Source of the DNA: CAWBOY01 sp963790585
GTDB lineage: Bacteria > Planctomycetota > Planctomycetia > Gemmatales > Gemmataceae
Length of the DNA: 64,000 bases
Direction of reading: 5' to 3'
Assembly (NCBI GenBank): GCA_963790585.1
Contig: CAWBOY010000006.1
Location: 868,001-932,000, forward strand
Shown: positions 26,759 to 35,878 of the stretch, one piece after another
Numbering within the stretch: the first letter of the stretch is position 1
How the letters are laid out: every line of letters starts with the position of its first letter
Made by a program: the position numbers and the translations under genes
Notes under the pieces: model-generated
The model's database searches: none
Told to the model about the DNA's origin: nothing
The model's input: only the letters and a program-made list of their open reading frames with translations

Positions 26759-27104
26759 TCGTCGCTTCCGCCGTAATTGCTATTTAGGCATTTTGGGAAA
26801 CCGCCGGTGGTCAAAGGCATTATCTCAGGTCCTGTCATCGATTCATGCCGTGCAAATAGCACGGGAGCGAAGTCGTCGTCAAACCTTTGACGCAACAAGC
26901 TGCTCTTTGCTTTCACTCGTTTTCAACAGTAACACTCGAAAAATAGCCGCTCAACTTGCGAAATCCTCGTGTTTTTCGCGTTTATTGATTCGCCCGCTCG
27001 AAAATGTAGTGCCAACAAAACTAGTTTATTGCCGCTGAAATAGCTTGATTTATGTCAGATTTGCAGTTAAATTGTGGTGTCGCTTTCCTGCTGGAGACGC
27101 ACCC
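26759..27104. other. Stretch without a supported gene
   Basis: About 345 bases between the RES toxin and the IS1634-type transposase. It probably includes the left end of that IS and its upstream sequence, but I cannot place an inverted repeat because the right end of the IS is missing. Confidence 0.4.
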
Positions 27105-28463
27105 TTGTTTTTCCGCATCAAAAAATCCAAGGCCCACCAGTACCTCCAAATCGTCGAAAACTCTCGACAGGACGGCCGCGTCCAACAACGCGTCCTCCAT
27201 ACTCTCGGCCGACTCGATGAACTCCAAAAGGACGGCAAACTCGACAGCCTCCTCGCCTCCGGCGCTCGCTTCGCCCAGCACTCCATGCTTCTGACCGCCT
27301 ACAAAGAGGGACAAGCACCTGCTGTCAACACCAAACGCATCGGTCCGACCCTCGTCTTCGAACGCCTCTGGAAAGAGACTGGTTGTCAGGAGGTCGTGCG
27401 CCGACTGCTCGAACACCGCTGTTTCGAATTCGATGTGGAACGGGCCGTATTTCTTACGGTCCTGCATCGACTCTGTGGCACCGGTGGCTACGGTTTTCGC
27501 AGCGACAGGGCCTGTATGGCATGGAAGCAGGACTATCTCGTACCCGGACTCAATGGCAAAGATCACAACAAGGAACTCCAGCTCCACCACCTCTATCGAG
27601 CCATGGCTTGGCTCGGCGAAACACTTCCTGAAAGTCAGCAAACAGTCTCCAGTAAACTCGTGCCGCGCTGCATCAAAGACCTGATCGAAGAAAATCTGTA
27701 CGAACGCCGACGCGACCTATTCACCAATCTGGACATGGTGTTCTTTGACACCACCTCGCTGTACTTCGAAGGCGAAGGCGGAGACCTACTCGGACAACAC
27801 GGGTACAGCAAAGATCATCGTCCCGACTTGCACCAACTGGTGGTGGGCGCGGTGCTGGACAACGAAGGTCGGCCCATTTGCTGTGAGATTTGGCCAGGCA
27901 ACACTTCCGACGTGAACACCCTCATCGCCATTGTGGATCGGCTGCGTATGCGCTTTCACATTCGACAGGCCTGTGTCGTCGCCGACCGCGGCATGATCAG
28001 TCGGGAAGTGGTCGGTGAATTGGAAGATACGAACCGCCCTTTCATCCTTGGGGCACGCATGCGTCGGCAGAAGGAGGTCAGTGACATCGTGCTGTCAGAC
28101 GCTGGGTCGTACCAGGAGGTGTTTGGCCCACGCGAGACCTCGGATGATCCAGCACCGCTTCGCGTCAAGGATGTGGAGGTGGAGAAGCGGCGCTATGTGG
28201 TGTGTGTGAACGAAGAGCAGGCCGATCATGACCGTCAGCAACGGGAACGTATCGTGGCATCGCTACGTGAGAAACTCAAACAGGGCGACAAGTCGTTTGT
28301 GGGCAACACAGGATATCGCCGTTATCTGAAGGCGGAGCCGGGCCGTCATTTCACGATCGACGAAGAGAAACTCAAGGCCGAGGCGAAATACGACGGTGTG
28401 TGGGTGTTACGTACAAATACGAAGTTATCGGCGGCGGCGGTGGCCTTGTCAGCAGCGTTTTAG
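27105..28463 (+). pseudogene. IS1634-family transposase, C-terminus lost to an IS21-like insertion
   Basis: The frame from TTG 27105 (FFRIKKSKAHQYLQIVENS) has VQQRVLHTLGRLDEL, DLFTNLDMVFFDTTSLYFEG (first Asp), ACVVADRGMISREVV (second Asp) and ends TKLSAAAVAL at about 28446. Family members continue for roughly another 100 residues with the Glu motif; here the frame enters the TGT end of the next element and stops at 28463. The transposase is therefore truncated and inactive. Confidence 0.85.
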
Positions 28464-28703
28464 CATGGGGCCAAAATTGCGCGGTGGCCCGGGCCAGGGC
28501 GCGCAGGCAGGATCGCGGGCCAGGCCGCGCGCTTTCGTAGAGGGCCATAGGCGTGCACTGTCCCGGGCCAGCACGCGGCGTGGTTCTTTGGTTGGGATTT
28601 TGTGATAGGCTTGAAGCACTTCCCAGCGCCACTCGGCGCCAAAACGCCTCGGAGCCAGGCGCAACCTGGCCCCGAGACTTGACCGGCGGGAGCAAGACCT
28701 CCC

Positions 28704-29239
28704 TTGGGCCCACCCTCATTTCAGCATTTCTGTGGCCAACGGCCAGAGGCACCATGTCTTCGTCGAACGCGGCGTTGTTTGCTCAAGGGTTGTGAGCGAC
28801 GCTTCACGCCGGCGCGTCCTCAGCGCGCTATTGCAGCGCGGCCTGTCGCCGGGAGGCACAGCGGTGGCGACGCTGGCAGGCGAGCCAGCGTTATCGGTCC
28901 ACCGAGCGAGGCCAAGAGCGGCGGCGGGAACAGAGCCGGCGGTATCGCGAGCGACAGCGTCAGCAACAGCGAACCGAGTCAGCTGACGAAGCTTTGCCGC
29001 GCGAGGGCCAGCGCCCAGGGTCTGCGTGCGATGATTTTGCCAGGCGGCCCTGCGATCGACCGGGTTGTTATGAGCTTTTCCCGATCGCCGATGAACAATC
29101 GTGCAAGCGATTCTGTAGTTTGGCCTGCCGACTGGCGTTACGTCGCGTGTTGGATCGTGAGGCGCGCTATCGGTCGCGGCGTCGGCGCTGGCGTTCGGAA
29201 CGTGTGACCGAGCGTGTGCGGCCTCCAGATACGTCGTGA
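28704..29239 (+). pseudogene. Arginine-rich zinc-ribbon protein, frameshifted
   Basis: The first frame reads RRCLLKGCERRFTPARPQ to about 28824. A second frame continues RYCSAACRREAQRWRRWQAS to 29239 and includes a second Cys cluster, CDRPGCYELFPIADEQSCKR then FCSLACRLALRRV. Two C-x-n-C/C-x3-C zinc sites are separated by a very basic linker rich in RRYRER repeats. A single-base shift near 28824 breaks it. It is the first gene of the IS21-like element; nucleic acid binding is likely from composition. Confidence 0.6.
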
Positions 29240-29394
29240 CCAAGTCTTTGCAGATATTTTTGAGCGAGCAGCCAGGATAAAGTGCCTCCACCCCAAACCG
29301 GAGAGAGGAGCGGGCGGTCGCGAGAGCGATTTTGCGTCCCCCGTTTCCTTTCTTCGAATGGAGGAAAGAGGGAGGTTTGGTGGAGGGTACGTAC

Positions 29395-30309
29395 ATGGCT
29401 TGGAACGACGGTATCTCACGACCGGTGATGCTTGCCGACCTGGGCCAGCACTATCGGCGTTATCGCCTGACCGATTTGGAGGCGGAGGAAGCAATGGCGG
29501 GATCGCTGCGTCGTTGGGGGCAGTTGTCACCGGTGGTGGTGTGTATGCGTGAGCAAAAATTGGAACTCCTCGACGGCTTCAAGCGTTATGCGGCGGCACG
29601 CCAGGTAGGTGGGTTAAGGAGTTTGAGCGTACGAGTATTGGAGGTGGATGAGCCGACGGCAAAGGCGGCGATTCTGGGGTTGAACCGTGGTCAGGGTCCG
29701 GTACGGGAGTTGGAGGAGGCCTGGGTTGTCCAGGGGTTGGTACGTGACGATGGGATGACGCAGGTGGAAGCGGCCCACTTGTTGGGCCGACACAAGAGTT
29801 GGGTGTGTCGCCGCCTGGCGTTGTTGGAGCGGTTGAGTGTGGCGGTGAAAGAGGATTTGCGTTTGGGATTAGTGGGTCCGTCGTTGGCCCGTCAATTGAC
29901 GCGGTTGCCCGTGGGCAACCAGGAAGCATTGTTGGAGTTGACGTGCCGGGAGACGTTGACGGCTCAGGAAGTGAGCGGCGTGATCGAGTTGTTGCAAGGT
30001 GCCAGTGACGAGCAGGCGGCGTTCGTGCTGGCGAAGCCTCGTGAGGCGTTGGCTCAGGTAAACGGTATGCCGACGGCATTGCGGGATCCACGTCTGAGTG
30101 GAGCCGGGAACTGGCTGGCGAAGCATTTGAGACAGGCTTTGGAAACACTGACTCGTCTGGAGAATTGGCTTCGGACGCCGAACGTGCTTGAGTTGCGAAC
30201 GCAGGATCGTGAGATCCTCCAGCCGATATTGGCGCGTGTCGGCGATCAGTCCCATGTGGTGGCGGAGTTGGTGTTGGGACCGGACCTCAAGCGTATGAGG
30301 CTGCCATGA
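29395..30309 (+). CDS. ParB/Spo0J-like protein inside the IS21-like element
   Basis: The protein has about 304 aa and starts at ATG 29395 (MAWNDGISRPVML) behind GGAGG. The N-terminal ParB domain has SLRRWGQLSPVVVC and LELLDGFKRYAAARQ. A central HTH follows with MTQVEAAHLLGRHKSWVCRR then LALLERLS, as in ParB proteins that bind parS-like sites. Its stop overlaps the IstA start in an ATGA, so it is built into the transposition operon. It may act as a targeting or end-binding factor; that is inference. Intact. Confidence 0.85.
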   Translation: MAWNDGISRPVMLADLGQHYRRYRLTDLEAEEAMAGSLRRWGQLSPVVVCMREQKLELLDGFKRYAAARQVGGLRSLSVRVLEVDEPTAKAAILGLNRGQGPVRELEEAWVVQGLVRDDGMTQVEAAHLLGRHKSWVCRRLALLERLSVAVKEDLRLGLVGPSLARQLTRLPVGNQEALLELTCRETLTAQEVSGVIELLQGASDEQAAFVLAKPREALAQVNGMPTALRDPRLSGAGNWLAKHLRQALETLTRLENWLRTPNVLELRTQDREILQPILARVGDQSHVVAELVLGPDLKRMRLP

Positions 30310-31868
30310 ATGAGGCGTTGCGTCTGGAGATCGTGCAACGGCGTCAGAGTGGGATGTCGTTGCGTGCCATCGCGGAAGAATTGGGCCTGTCGCGTGGCGC
30401 CGTGACACGCGCGTTGGCACAGGTGCAAGCTCAGCGGGACGGACGGGTCGCCCGGCCCCGTCCACGCCACAGCATCATTGATCCCTTCGAGCCGCTCTTG
30501 AAGGAGTTGCTTGCCAAGTACCCGAATCTCACCACCATGTGCGCCTTGGAAGAGTTGCAAGCACGCGGTTTCACTGGCCAGTACACCGTCGTACGTCAGC
30601 GCCTGGGATTGTTGCGGCCACGCGCCGCGCGGCCACCCGTGCCGCGCTTCGAGACCGGGCCAGGGATCCAAGCCCAAATGGACTACGGCGTCTATGACAT
30701 CGACTTTACACGTGAAGGCCGCCGGCGTGTGTACCTCTTCAGCTATTTGCTCGGCTACTCCCGCCGGCAGTATCTACGCTTCGTGGAATCGATGGATCTA
30801 ACAACGACCTTGCGAGAACACGTACATGCCTTCCACCATCTTGGCGGCGTCGCGCGGGTCTGCCTGTATGACAACTTCAAAGCCGTGGTGCTGCGTCATG
30901 ACGCCGATGGCGTTATCTACAACCCCAAGTTCCTGGCCTTCGCCACGCATTACGGCTTCCGGCCACAAGCCTGCCGCGTGCGCCGACCGCAAACCAAGGG
31001 TAAAGTCGAGCGAAAGATGTTCCACGTCGAAAGCAGTTTGCTCAATGGTCGCACCTTCGACACCCTCGAGCATCTCAACGAGGTGACCACCTGGTGGCTG
31101 CACAACGTCGCCGACATCCGTGTCCTACGCGACTTCAAGGAGACGCCACTCCAGCGTCACCAACACGAACAACCACACTTGCTGACGCTGCCGACCTGTG
31201 ACTTCGACACCGCCCAGGTCATCTATCGCCACGTGAGCGTCGAGGGCTACGTCACCCATCGGCTCAACCTGTACTCCGTGCCGTGGACGTACATCGGCCA
31301 GGTGCTACCTGTACGCGTCACCGAGAGTGAAGTCGTCATCTACTCGATCGGTCTGGAGGAGATCGCACGCCACCTTCTCGTGGCCAGCTCCCACACGGGC
31401 GTTCGCCAGTCGAACAAGACCCATCATCCCGCCGACGACCCCGGCCAGCGTGAACTGCTGTTACGGCAACGCTTCACGGAACTGGGGCCGGTGGCCGTAC
31501 AGTTCCTCGACGGCTTGCTCGCCAAGCAAGTCCAGGGCAAACTACAGGCCCAGCAACTGTTGGCAGTGGTAGCCCACTACCAACGCAAAGATGTACAGGC
31601 CGCCTTCGAGCGTGCCGTCCGCTTCGGCGCCTACTCCTTGGCGGCAATCCGACGCATCCTTGCCGCGACCGCCAAGCCCAAGCCGCTCCTGGAGGAACTG
31701 GCCGATCTGCATCGTGACACGCTGGACCCGTTGTTGCGTGCCGACGCGGTCGGTCCACGGCCAACCAGCGACTATCAGCATTTGCTCTTGCCTGAGGAAG
31801 CCGCCAATGACGCCTCGTCCCAAGAAAAACCGTTCAGCGAAACCAACACCGACGCCACCTCTGCGTGA
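30306..31868 (+). CDS. istA: IS21-family transposase IstA
   Basis: The protein has 520 aa. An N-terminal HTH (MSLRAIAEELGLSRGAVTRA) is followed by an rve/DDE integrase core: QAQMDYGVYDIDF (first Asp), VCLYDNFKAVV (second Asp) and RPQTKGKVERKMFHVESS (Glu). The C-terminal part is typical of IstA. The ATG overlaps the ParB-like gene stop. Probably functional. Confidence 0.93.
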   Translation: MNEALRLEIVQRRQSGMSLRAIAEELGLSRGAVTRALAQVQAQRDGRVARPRPRHSIIDPFEPLLKELLAKYPNLTTMCALEELQARGFTGQYTVVRQRLGLLRPRAARPPVPRFETGPGIQAQMDYGVYDIDFTREGRRRVYLFSYLLGYSRRQYLRFVESMDLTTTLREHVHAFHHLGGVARVCLYDNFKAVVLRHDADGVIYNPKFLAFATHYGFRPQACRVRRPQTKGKVERKMFHVESSLLNGRTFDTLEHLNEVTTWWLHNVADIRVLRDFKETPLQRHQHEQPHLLTLPTCDFDTAQVIYRHVSVEGYVTHRLNLYSVPWTYIGQVLPVRVTESEVVIYSIGLEEIARHLLVASSHTGVRQSNKTHHPADDPGQRELLLRQRFTELGPVAVQFLDGLLAKQVQGKLQAQQLLAVVAHYQRKDVQAAFERAVRFGAYSLAAIRRILAATAKPKPLLEELADLHRDTLDPLLRADAVGPRPTSDYQHLLLPEEAANDASSQEKPFSETNTDATSA

Positions 31869-32622
31869 GCAGATCCTCGCCGACTTCGCCACGCTGCGCG
31901 TCCCCATGACTGCCGAACAGCTCGATGCCGTCGTACTCGACGCCGAGCAAAGCGGCCGCTCGCATCTGGAGTTCCTGTACCGTTTGCTCACCGACCAGGC
32001 GGGCTTGCGTCGCCAACGTAGCATCGAACGACGCATCAAGGATGCCCACTTCCGCGAACTGAAACCACTGAGCGACTTCGATTGGAGCTTCAACCCGTCG
32101 CTCCCACGGACGCAACTTGAAACCTTGGTTGGCTGTGACTTCGTCCGCCGCTGTCAGAACCTGGTGTTCGTCGGCCAATCCGGCTTGGGAAAAAGTCGGC
32201 TGATTCAGAACATCGGTCAGGCCGCTTGCGTGCAGGGCTATCGCGTCTTTTACACGACCAGCGGTGCTCTCCTGGAAGATCTGACTGCGGCCTTGGCCGA
32301 CCAAACAACGATCCACGACCGTGTACGCTTCTATGCCCGCTTCGAGTTGTTAATCATCGACGAATTTGGTCTGGACCGCATTGAACGCAGCCTGTGTCCG
32401 CAGGCCGCCAGCTTGTGGTACAAGATCATCGACGCGCGGAGCCAACGGGTCAGCACGGCGCTGGTGACCAACATCGACTTCGAGTCCTGGGCCGAATACC
32501 TGGGCGATGCTCCCCTGGCGATGGCGTTGTTGGATCGCGTCGTGGACGGCGCAACCATCGTGAAATTGAAGGGCAAATCCTATCGTGTTCATCGCGGCCC
32601 CGAAGAGCCGTCCGCCAAGTAA
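31807..32622 (+). CDS. istB: IS21-family helper ATPase IstB
   Basis: The protein has 271 aa and starts MTPRPKKNRSAKPT behind GAGGAAG; the gene overlaps the end of istA by 62 bases in another frame. Walker A is FVGQSGLGKSRLIQ, Walker B is FELLIIDEFGLD, and VTNIDFESWAEYLGDAPLA is the usual sensor region. IstB forms an AAA+ oligomer that helps target selection. Intact. Confidence 0.93.
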   Translation: MTPRPKKNRSAKPTPTPPLREQILADFATLRVPMTAEQLDAVVLDAEQSGRSHLEFLYRLLTDQAGLRRQRSIERRIKDAHFRELKPLSDFDWSFNPSLPRTQLETLVGCDFVRRCQNLVFVGQSGLGKSRLIQNIGQAACVQGYRVFYTTSGALLEDLTAALADQTTIHDRVRFYARFELLIIDEFGLDRIERSLCPQAASLWYKIIDARSQRVSTALVTNIDFESWAEYLGDAPLAMALLDRVVDGATIVKLKGKSYRVHRGPEEPSAK

Positions 32623-32729
32623 CCGCGCCAAGGATAGGACCTCGCCACGCTCACCCCGCTTCGCCGGGCAACTCCTGTTGGCCTCATCTCAAGCCGCGAA
32701 AATGGCCTCACTTCAAAACGCGATCAACA

Positions 32730-33366
32730 GCCGCGTTACCAGCGGAAGACCAAGCCTCGGCAGCGTCCGGATAACATCAAGGATGAGATCGTGCGAAGAC
32801 GTGAGTTTGAGGCCTTACGCCTCCAGTCGGAGGAGGTCGCTGAGTTCAACTATCAGCCTACCGCCTGCCGCGAGACCTATCGCATGATCGTGCTACGCAA
32901 GAAGATCCTACATGAAAAAAACAACATTTTGTTGTTCCCGGAGATTCGTTACTTCTTCTACCTGACTAACGATTGGCTACGTGAGCCGGAGGAGATCGTC
33001 CTGGATGCCAACGACCGCTGTGATCAGGAGAACCTGTTGGCGCAGTTACTGCATGGCTGTTGGGCGTTGCGAGCGGGGTTAGACAATTTAACGAGTAATT
33101 GAGCCTACATGGTAATGACGGCATTGGCCTGGAACTTGAAGGCGTGGTTTGCCTTACTGATCCCCGTCAGTCCAGGCCGATGGCGGGAGGAGCACCAAAA
33201 GCAAAAGCAGTTGGTGTTGGGCCTGGAGTTCCGCACGTTCGTGCAAGCGTTTGTGCGTATGCCGTGTCAGTTGCTTCGGACGGGACGACGCCTCCTGTAT
33301 CGCTTGCTCTCGTGGAACCCATATCAAACAATCTTCTTTCGCGTGTTCGACCTGTTGCGTTGCTGA
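32730..33366 (+). pseudogene. IS1380-family transposase remnant with in-frame TGA
   Basis: The frame enters from the IS21-like end (PRYQRKTKPRQRPDNIKDEI) and reads VRRREFEALRLQSEEVAEFN, QPTACRETYRMIVLRK, DANDRCDQENLLAQLLHG, then a TGA at 33100 where family members have Trp (SN-stop-AYMVMTALAWNLKAW), and goes on to 33366. The N-terminal half with the first catalytic residues is gone. Doubly dead. Confidence 0.8.
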
Positions 33367-33759
33367 AAAAAGAACTTGAAGTCGGAGTCCGGATGCTCCG
33401 ATCCCCCACGGCCATTCCGGCGTAGTCCGCAGAAGGGAAACCTCAGTATGACAAGCGTTGAAACCGAAGGCCACTTGCTGTCCCGCCCGACAGCCCGGAG
33501 GCGGTACGCATAGCCGCGAAACAAACCGTAAGAACCTTGGCCGCAGCCGCGTTCGCTTGTTTAAGGCCTAGATGCTTCGGTGGAAAAGTCGATTGATGGA
33601 CGAGAGCGAGGCGGCATCGAGCTTTGAAGAAATGGCGATGAGACATGGGGTTTCAGCGGCAGCGAAATTTACTTTGCAAGCGTACGCAGGATGCCCCTTG
33701 GAATCGATCATGATGATCCGAAACGGCGAGACGGGGATCGTTTTGGAGGTGATTGATAT

Positions 33760-34026
33760 ATGGCAAGCCGAACGTTGCTCAAAGTGCGTGACGCCGCTCA
33801 GAGGGCCGGTGTCTCTCTCGGCCTCATCTACGCCTGGATCAAAGGGGGCTTGATCGCTCATTATCGCGTCGGAACGCCCGGTACGCGCGGCACCATACGA
33901 ATTGCTGATGTTGATCTGGATTCATTCCTCGACACACTAAAAAAAGATAGGCAGGCCGCAAAGCCTGCCTATGTTCCGCCAAAGGCCCATCCGATGAAGC
34001 TCAGCCACCTGACTCTTCCTTCGTGA
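33760..34026 (+). CDS. Excisionase-like HTH protein
   Basis: The protein has 88 aa and starts MASRTLLKVRDAAQRAGVSL behind a strong GGAGGTGAT. VRDAAQRAGVSLGLIYAWIK then HYRVGTPGTRGTIRIADVDL is the MerR-like winged HTH of excisionases. It converges on the integrase gene and overlaps its 3' end by 26 bases. The pair is the usual int/xis set of an integrative element. Its coding sequence also contains the terminator of the integrase on the other strand. Confidence 0.82.
   Translation: MASRTLLKVRDAAQRAGVSLGLIYAWIKGGLIAHYRVGTPGTRGTIRIADVDLDSFLDTLKKDRQAAKPAYVPPKAHPMKLSHLTLPS
33939..33972 (-). terminator. Rho-independent terminator of the integrase gene, inside the xis-like gene
   Basis: On the minus strand ATAGGCAGGC (33972-33963) pairs perfectly with GCCTGCCTAT (33956-33947) around a six-base loop and is followed by C and seven T. 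It lies 29 bases after the integrase stop. The same bases encode KKDRQAAKPAY of the excisionase-like protein. Confidence 0.85.
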
Positions 34027-35044
34027 GAGCCTTTCGCAAATGTTCGTCGGCTTTGTTGAGATGGGAATAGACTTCGGCGACCATCTTGCCGCTGGAATGG
34101 CCCATTAGGGCCGCAACCGTCAGATGGTCGATCCCTTCCTCTAGCTTTCGTTCACAAAAGCCGTGACGAATCGAATAGCAGGCGAACCGAACCCCGAGAT
34201 GTTTCTTGAGGCGGCCAAAGCGGCAGGCCATCGCCCTCGAAGTCCAAGGTCGGCCATCCTCGTTCGTGAACAGAACACCGTCGCCCGCATTAAGTAGCCG
34301 GCCCTTAATGACTTCCTCGGCCCTTGCGGTCAGGTAAATGATACGCCACCGCTTCTTGCCCTTGGCCTCGGCAGGAGGAAAGACGACCCGGTGCTGATCC
34401 AGCTCGACATGGCGGGCCTCAACCCGCTTGGCTTCTTGGGGTCGGCAACCGCTTTCCCAAGAAAATTCAAGAATGTCGCGGAAGGGATCACCTTCGCGGT
34501 AATGATCGCGGATTTTGGCCCATTCCTCTGGGCTGATAACTTGTTCGCGGCGTTGTGGTTGAGGTTTAGCAACTTTTTTGATCGGGCTTGTGGCAATATA
34601 GCCCATCTCTGCCGCCCAATTGAACGGACGCTGAATGGCCACAATGCCACCACGACGGTAGGCATTGCTCCAAGCCTGCCCATGCGAGTCAGCCCACTCG
34701 ACAACATGGAAGGGACGCAATTCGAGGGCGGGGAGCCTTGCTAGGTCTGGATTGCGATTAACGAAGTCTTGAATGTGGTCGTGATACCACTCATAAGTGC
34801 GAGCCTCCCGGTGCAGCTGACACCAAGCGAGGTATTTATCGAAGACTTGGGCGACAACTAAACCATCGACCTTTGGCTGCTCAACGGACTTGCCCTGCTC
34901 GGCCATTAACGAATGGTAGCATTCCCACGCGGTAGCCTCCGTTTGCGAGTTTTGAGGACCGTTAGTGAGCTTGAATTGCTGTTTACCGAGCTGGACATAC
35001 CAGCCTCGACCCTTGCGAAAGAAGGGCTTTGCGTGATGCGGCAT
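34001..35044 (-). CDS. Tyrosine integrase of the island
   Basis: The protein has 347 aa and starts MPHHAKPFFRKGRGWYV. An arm/core-binding region (residues 1-160) is followed by a catalytic domain with WESGCRPQEAKRVEARHVE (Arg), AKGKKRWR (Lys region), CYSIRHGFCERKLEEG (His-x-x-Arg) and LMGHSSGKMVAEVYSHL (His and Tyr). It lies 150 bases from the 3' end of tRNA-Asp on the same strand, the classic site-specific integration arrangement. Everything to its left is element sequence as far as the window shows. Confidence 0.92.
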   Translation of the reverse strand: MPHHAKPFFRKGRGWYVQLGKQQFKLTNGPQNSQTEATAWECYHSLMAEQGKSVEQPKVDGLVVAQVFDKYLAWCQLHREARTYEWYHDHIQDFVNRNPDLARLPALELRPFHVVEWADSHGQAWSNAYRRGGIVAIQRPFNWAAEMGYIATSPIKKVAKPQPQRREQVISPEEWAKIRDHYREGDPFRDILEFSWESGCRPQEAKRVEARHVELDQHRVVFPPAEAKGKKRWRIIYLTARAEEVIKGRLLNAGDGVLFTNEDGRPWTSRAMACRFGRLKKHLGVRFACYSIRHGFCERKLEEGIDHLTVAALMGHSSGKMVAEVYSHLNKADEHLRKALTKEESGG

Positions 35045-35192
35045 GGAAAGAACCCCCCAGCGTTAGCCGGGCCGGAAGGTCCGTTTAGCCCCTGTACAAG
35101 GTGACACTTGTGCAGGGGCACTTCTCTGCCACCAAACTCTGCCACCACCTTCGGGGCAGAAACCGATTTGACGTAAGTCCTTATCTAGCAAG

Positions 35193-35266
35193 CGAGGACG
35201 ACGGGATTCGAACCCGCAACTTCCGGATCGACAGTCCGGTACTCTAACCAGTTGAGCTACGTCCCC
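35193..35266 (-). tRNA. tRNA-Asp (GUC)
   Basis: On the minus strand GGGGACG pairs with CGTCCTC (one G-U). The D-arm is AGCTCAACTGGTTAGAGT, the anticodon arm CCGGA-CTGTCGA-TCCGG has anticodon GTC, and the T-arm holds GGTTCGAATCCC. The discriminator base is G, as expected for Asp. The CCA end is not encoded. The gene is the likely attachment site of the island. Confidence 0.96.
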
Positions 35267-35593
35267 AGCTACATCAAATCTTCCTTGATGGGTGAGACGA
35301 TTTTATAGCAGGTGGTTCACAGGCCTTCAAGGGGTTTCGACATCTCGGCTGGTTTGTAGCGATTCTTTGTGCCGTTGCCTGGGCGGATTGGCCCGATCGA
35401 CGGTCTTGGGAGGGCCGAATTGAGGATACCGGCGATGCCGATTATGCGATCGCGGATCGGACGAAAAGAGTGCAATCCAGGTCTTTTTCGTGCGGACCGG
35501 CCTACCGAAGACGATGGACCGGCAATAGTTGAGCGAACGGGAAGCCGTGTAAGTAGGCTACTTTTCAGGCGTCTTCTTCTGTGGAGCGGGAGC
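35267..35593. other. Intergenic stretch upstream of tRNA-Asp
   Basis: I see no gene here. It must hold the tRNA promoter on the minus strand and the upstream region of the small membrane-protein gene. It marks the chromosomal side of the island junction. Confidence 0.4.
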
Positions 35594-35869
35594 ATGCCCA
35601 ACGACGCAAAGCTTGGGTTCGTGGTCGGTGTCGGTCTCGTCATGGTTGTTGCGGTCGTCTATTTCCGCAAGGATCCGACGGCGAACGTTTCGTCGCTTCA
35701 ACCGCCCAGTCAAATCGTGCGGCCCGCCGCCGTAGACGGTGGCGATTCACGAACGACCGCCGCGCCGGTGTCGCGCAAAAGAGGGCCCAGTGTCGTCGGG
35801 TCAGATTTTATTCCGGCGTCGGCGACGAAGTTGGAAAAGGGCGACACCGCAGACCCGCCGAGTCGCTGA
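35594..35869 (+). CDS. Small single-pass membrane protein
   Basis: ATG 35594 follows GGAGCGGGAGC and starts MPNDAKLGFVVGVGLVMVV. One membrane helix (residues 7-24) is followed by RKD and a 65-residue Ser/Pro/Ala-rich tail. I know longer relatives of this N-terminus in planctomycetes where a LysM domain follows; here no such domain is present, so this may be a short paralogue or a truncated gene. Confidence 0.6.
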   Translation: MPNDAKLGFVVGVGLVMVVAVVYFRKDPTANVSSLQPPSQIVRPAAVDGGDSRTTAAPVSRKRGPSVVGSDFIPASATKLEKGDTADPPSR

Positions 35870-35878
35870 AGCGTGGGC

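Larger units (their letters stand above)
28447..32729. mobile_element. IS21-like element with additional ParB-like and zinc-ribbon genes
   Basis: Both ends start TGT and share GCGTTTT and a following GGCCA: TGTCAGCAGCGTTTTAGC at 28447 and, inverted, TGTTGATCGCGTTTTGAAG ending at 32729. This fits IS21-family ends. At 4.28 kb it is much longer than a plain IS21, because a zinc-ribbon gene and a ParB-like gene precede the IstA and IstB genes. ParB-like, IstA and IstB overlap like an operon. The flanks are pieces of two different transposases and show no target duplication, so the element has taken part in a deletion or recombination. Confidence 0.75.

Noticed and set aside
28372..28755. Minus-strand frame across the IS21-like left end
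   Set aside because: Pro/Arg-rich composition typical of GC-rich shadows, and it crosses the element boundary.
14815..33102. TGA as a sense codon (Trp or selenocysteine), since two genes continue in frame past TGA
   Set aside because: Many clear genes here end in TGA or use ATGA start-stop overlaps, and no selenocysteine hairpin or machinery is visible. The second case is a dead IS remnant. Nonsense mutation or sequence error is simpler.
33572..33853. A 93-aa plus-strand frame before the xis-like gene
   Set aside because: It overlaps the xis-like gene, has no ribosome binding site, and the opposite strand is equally open. No family recognised.
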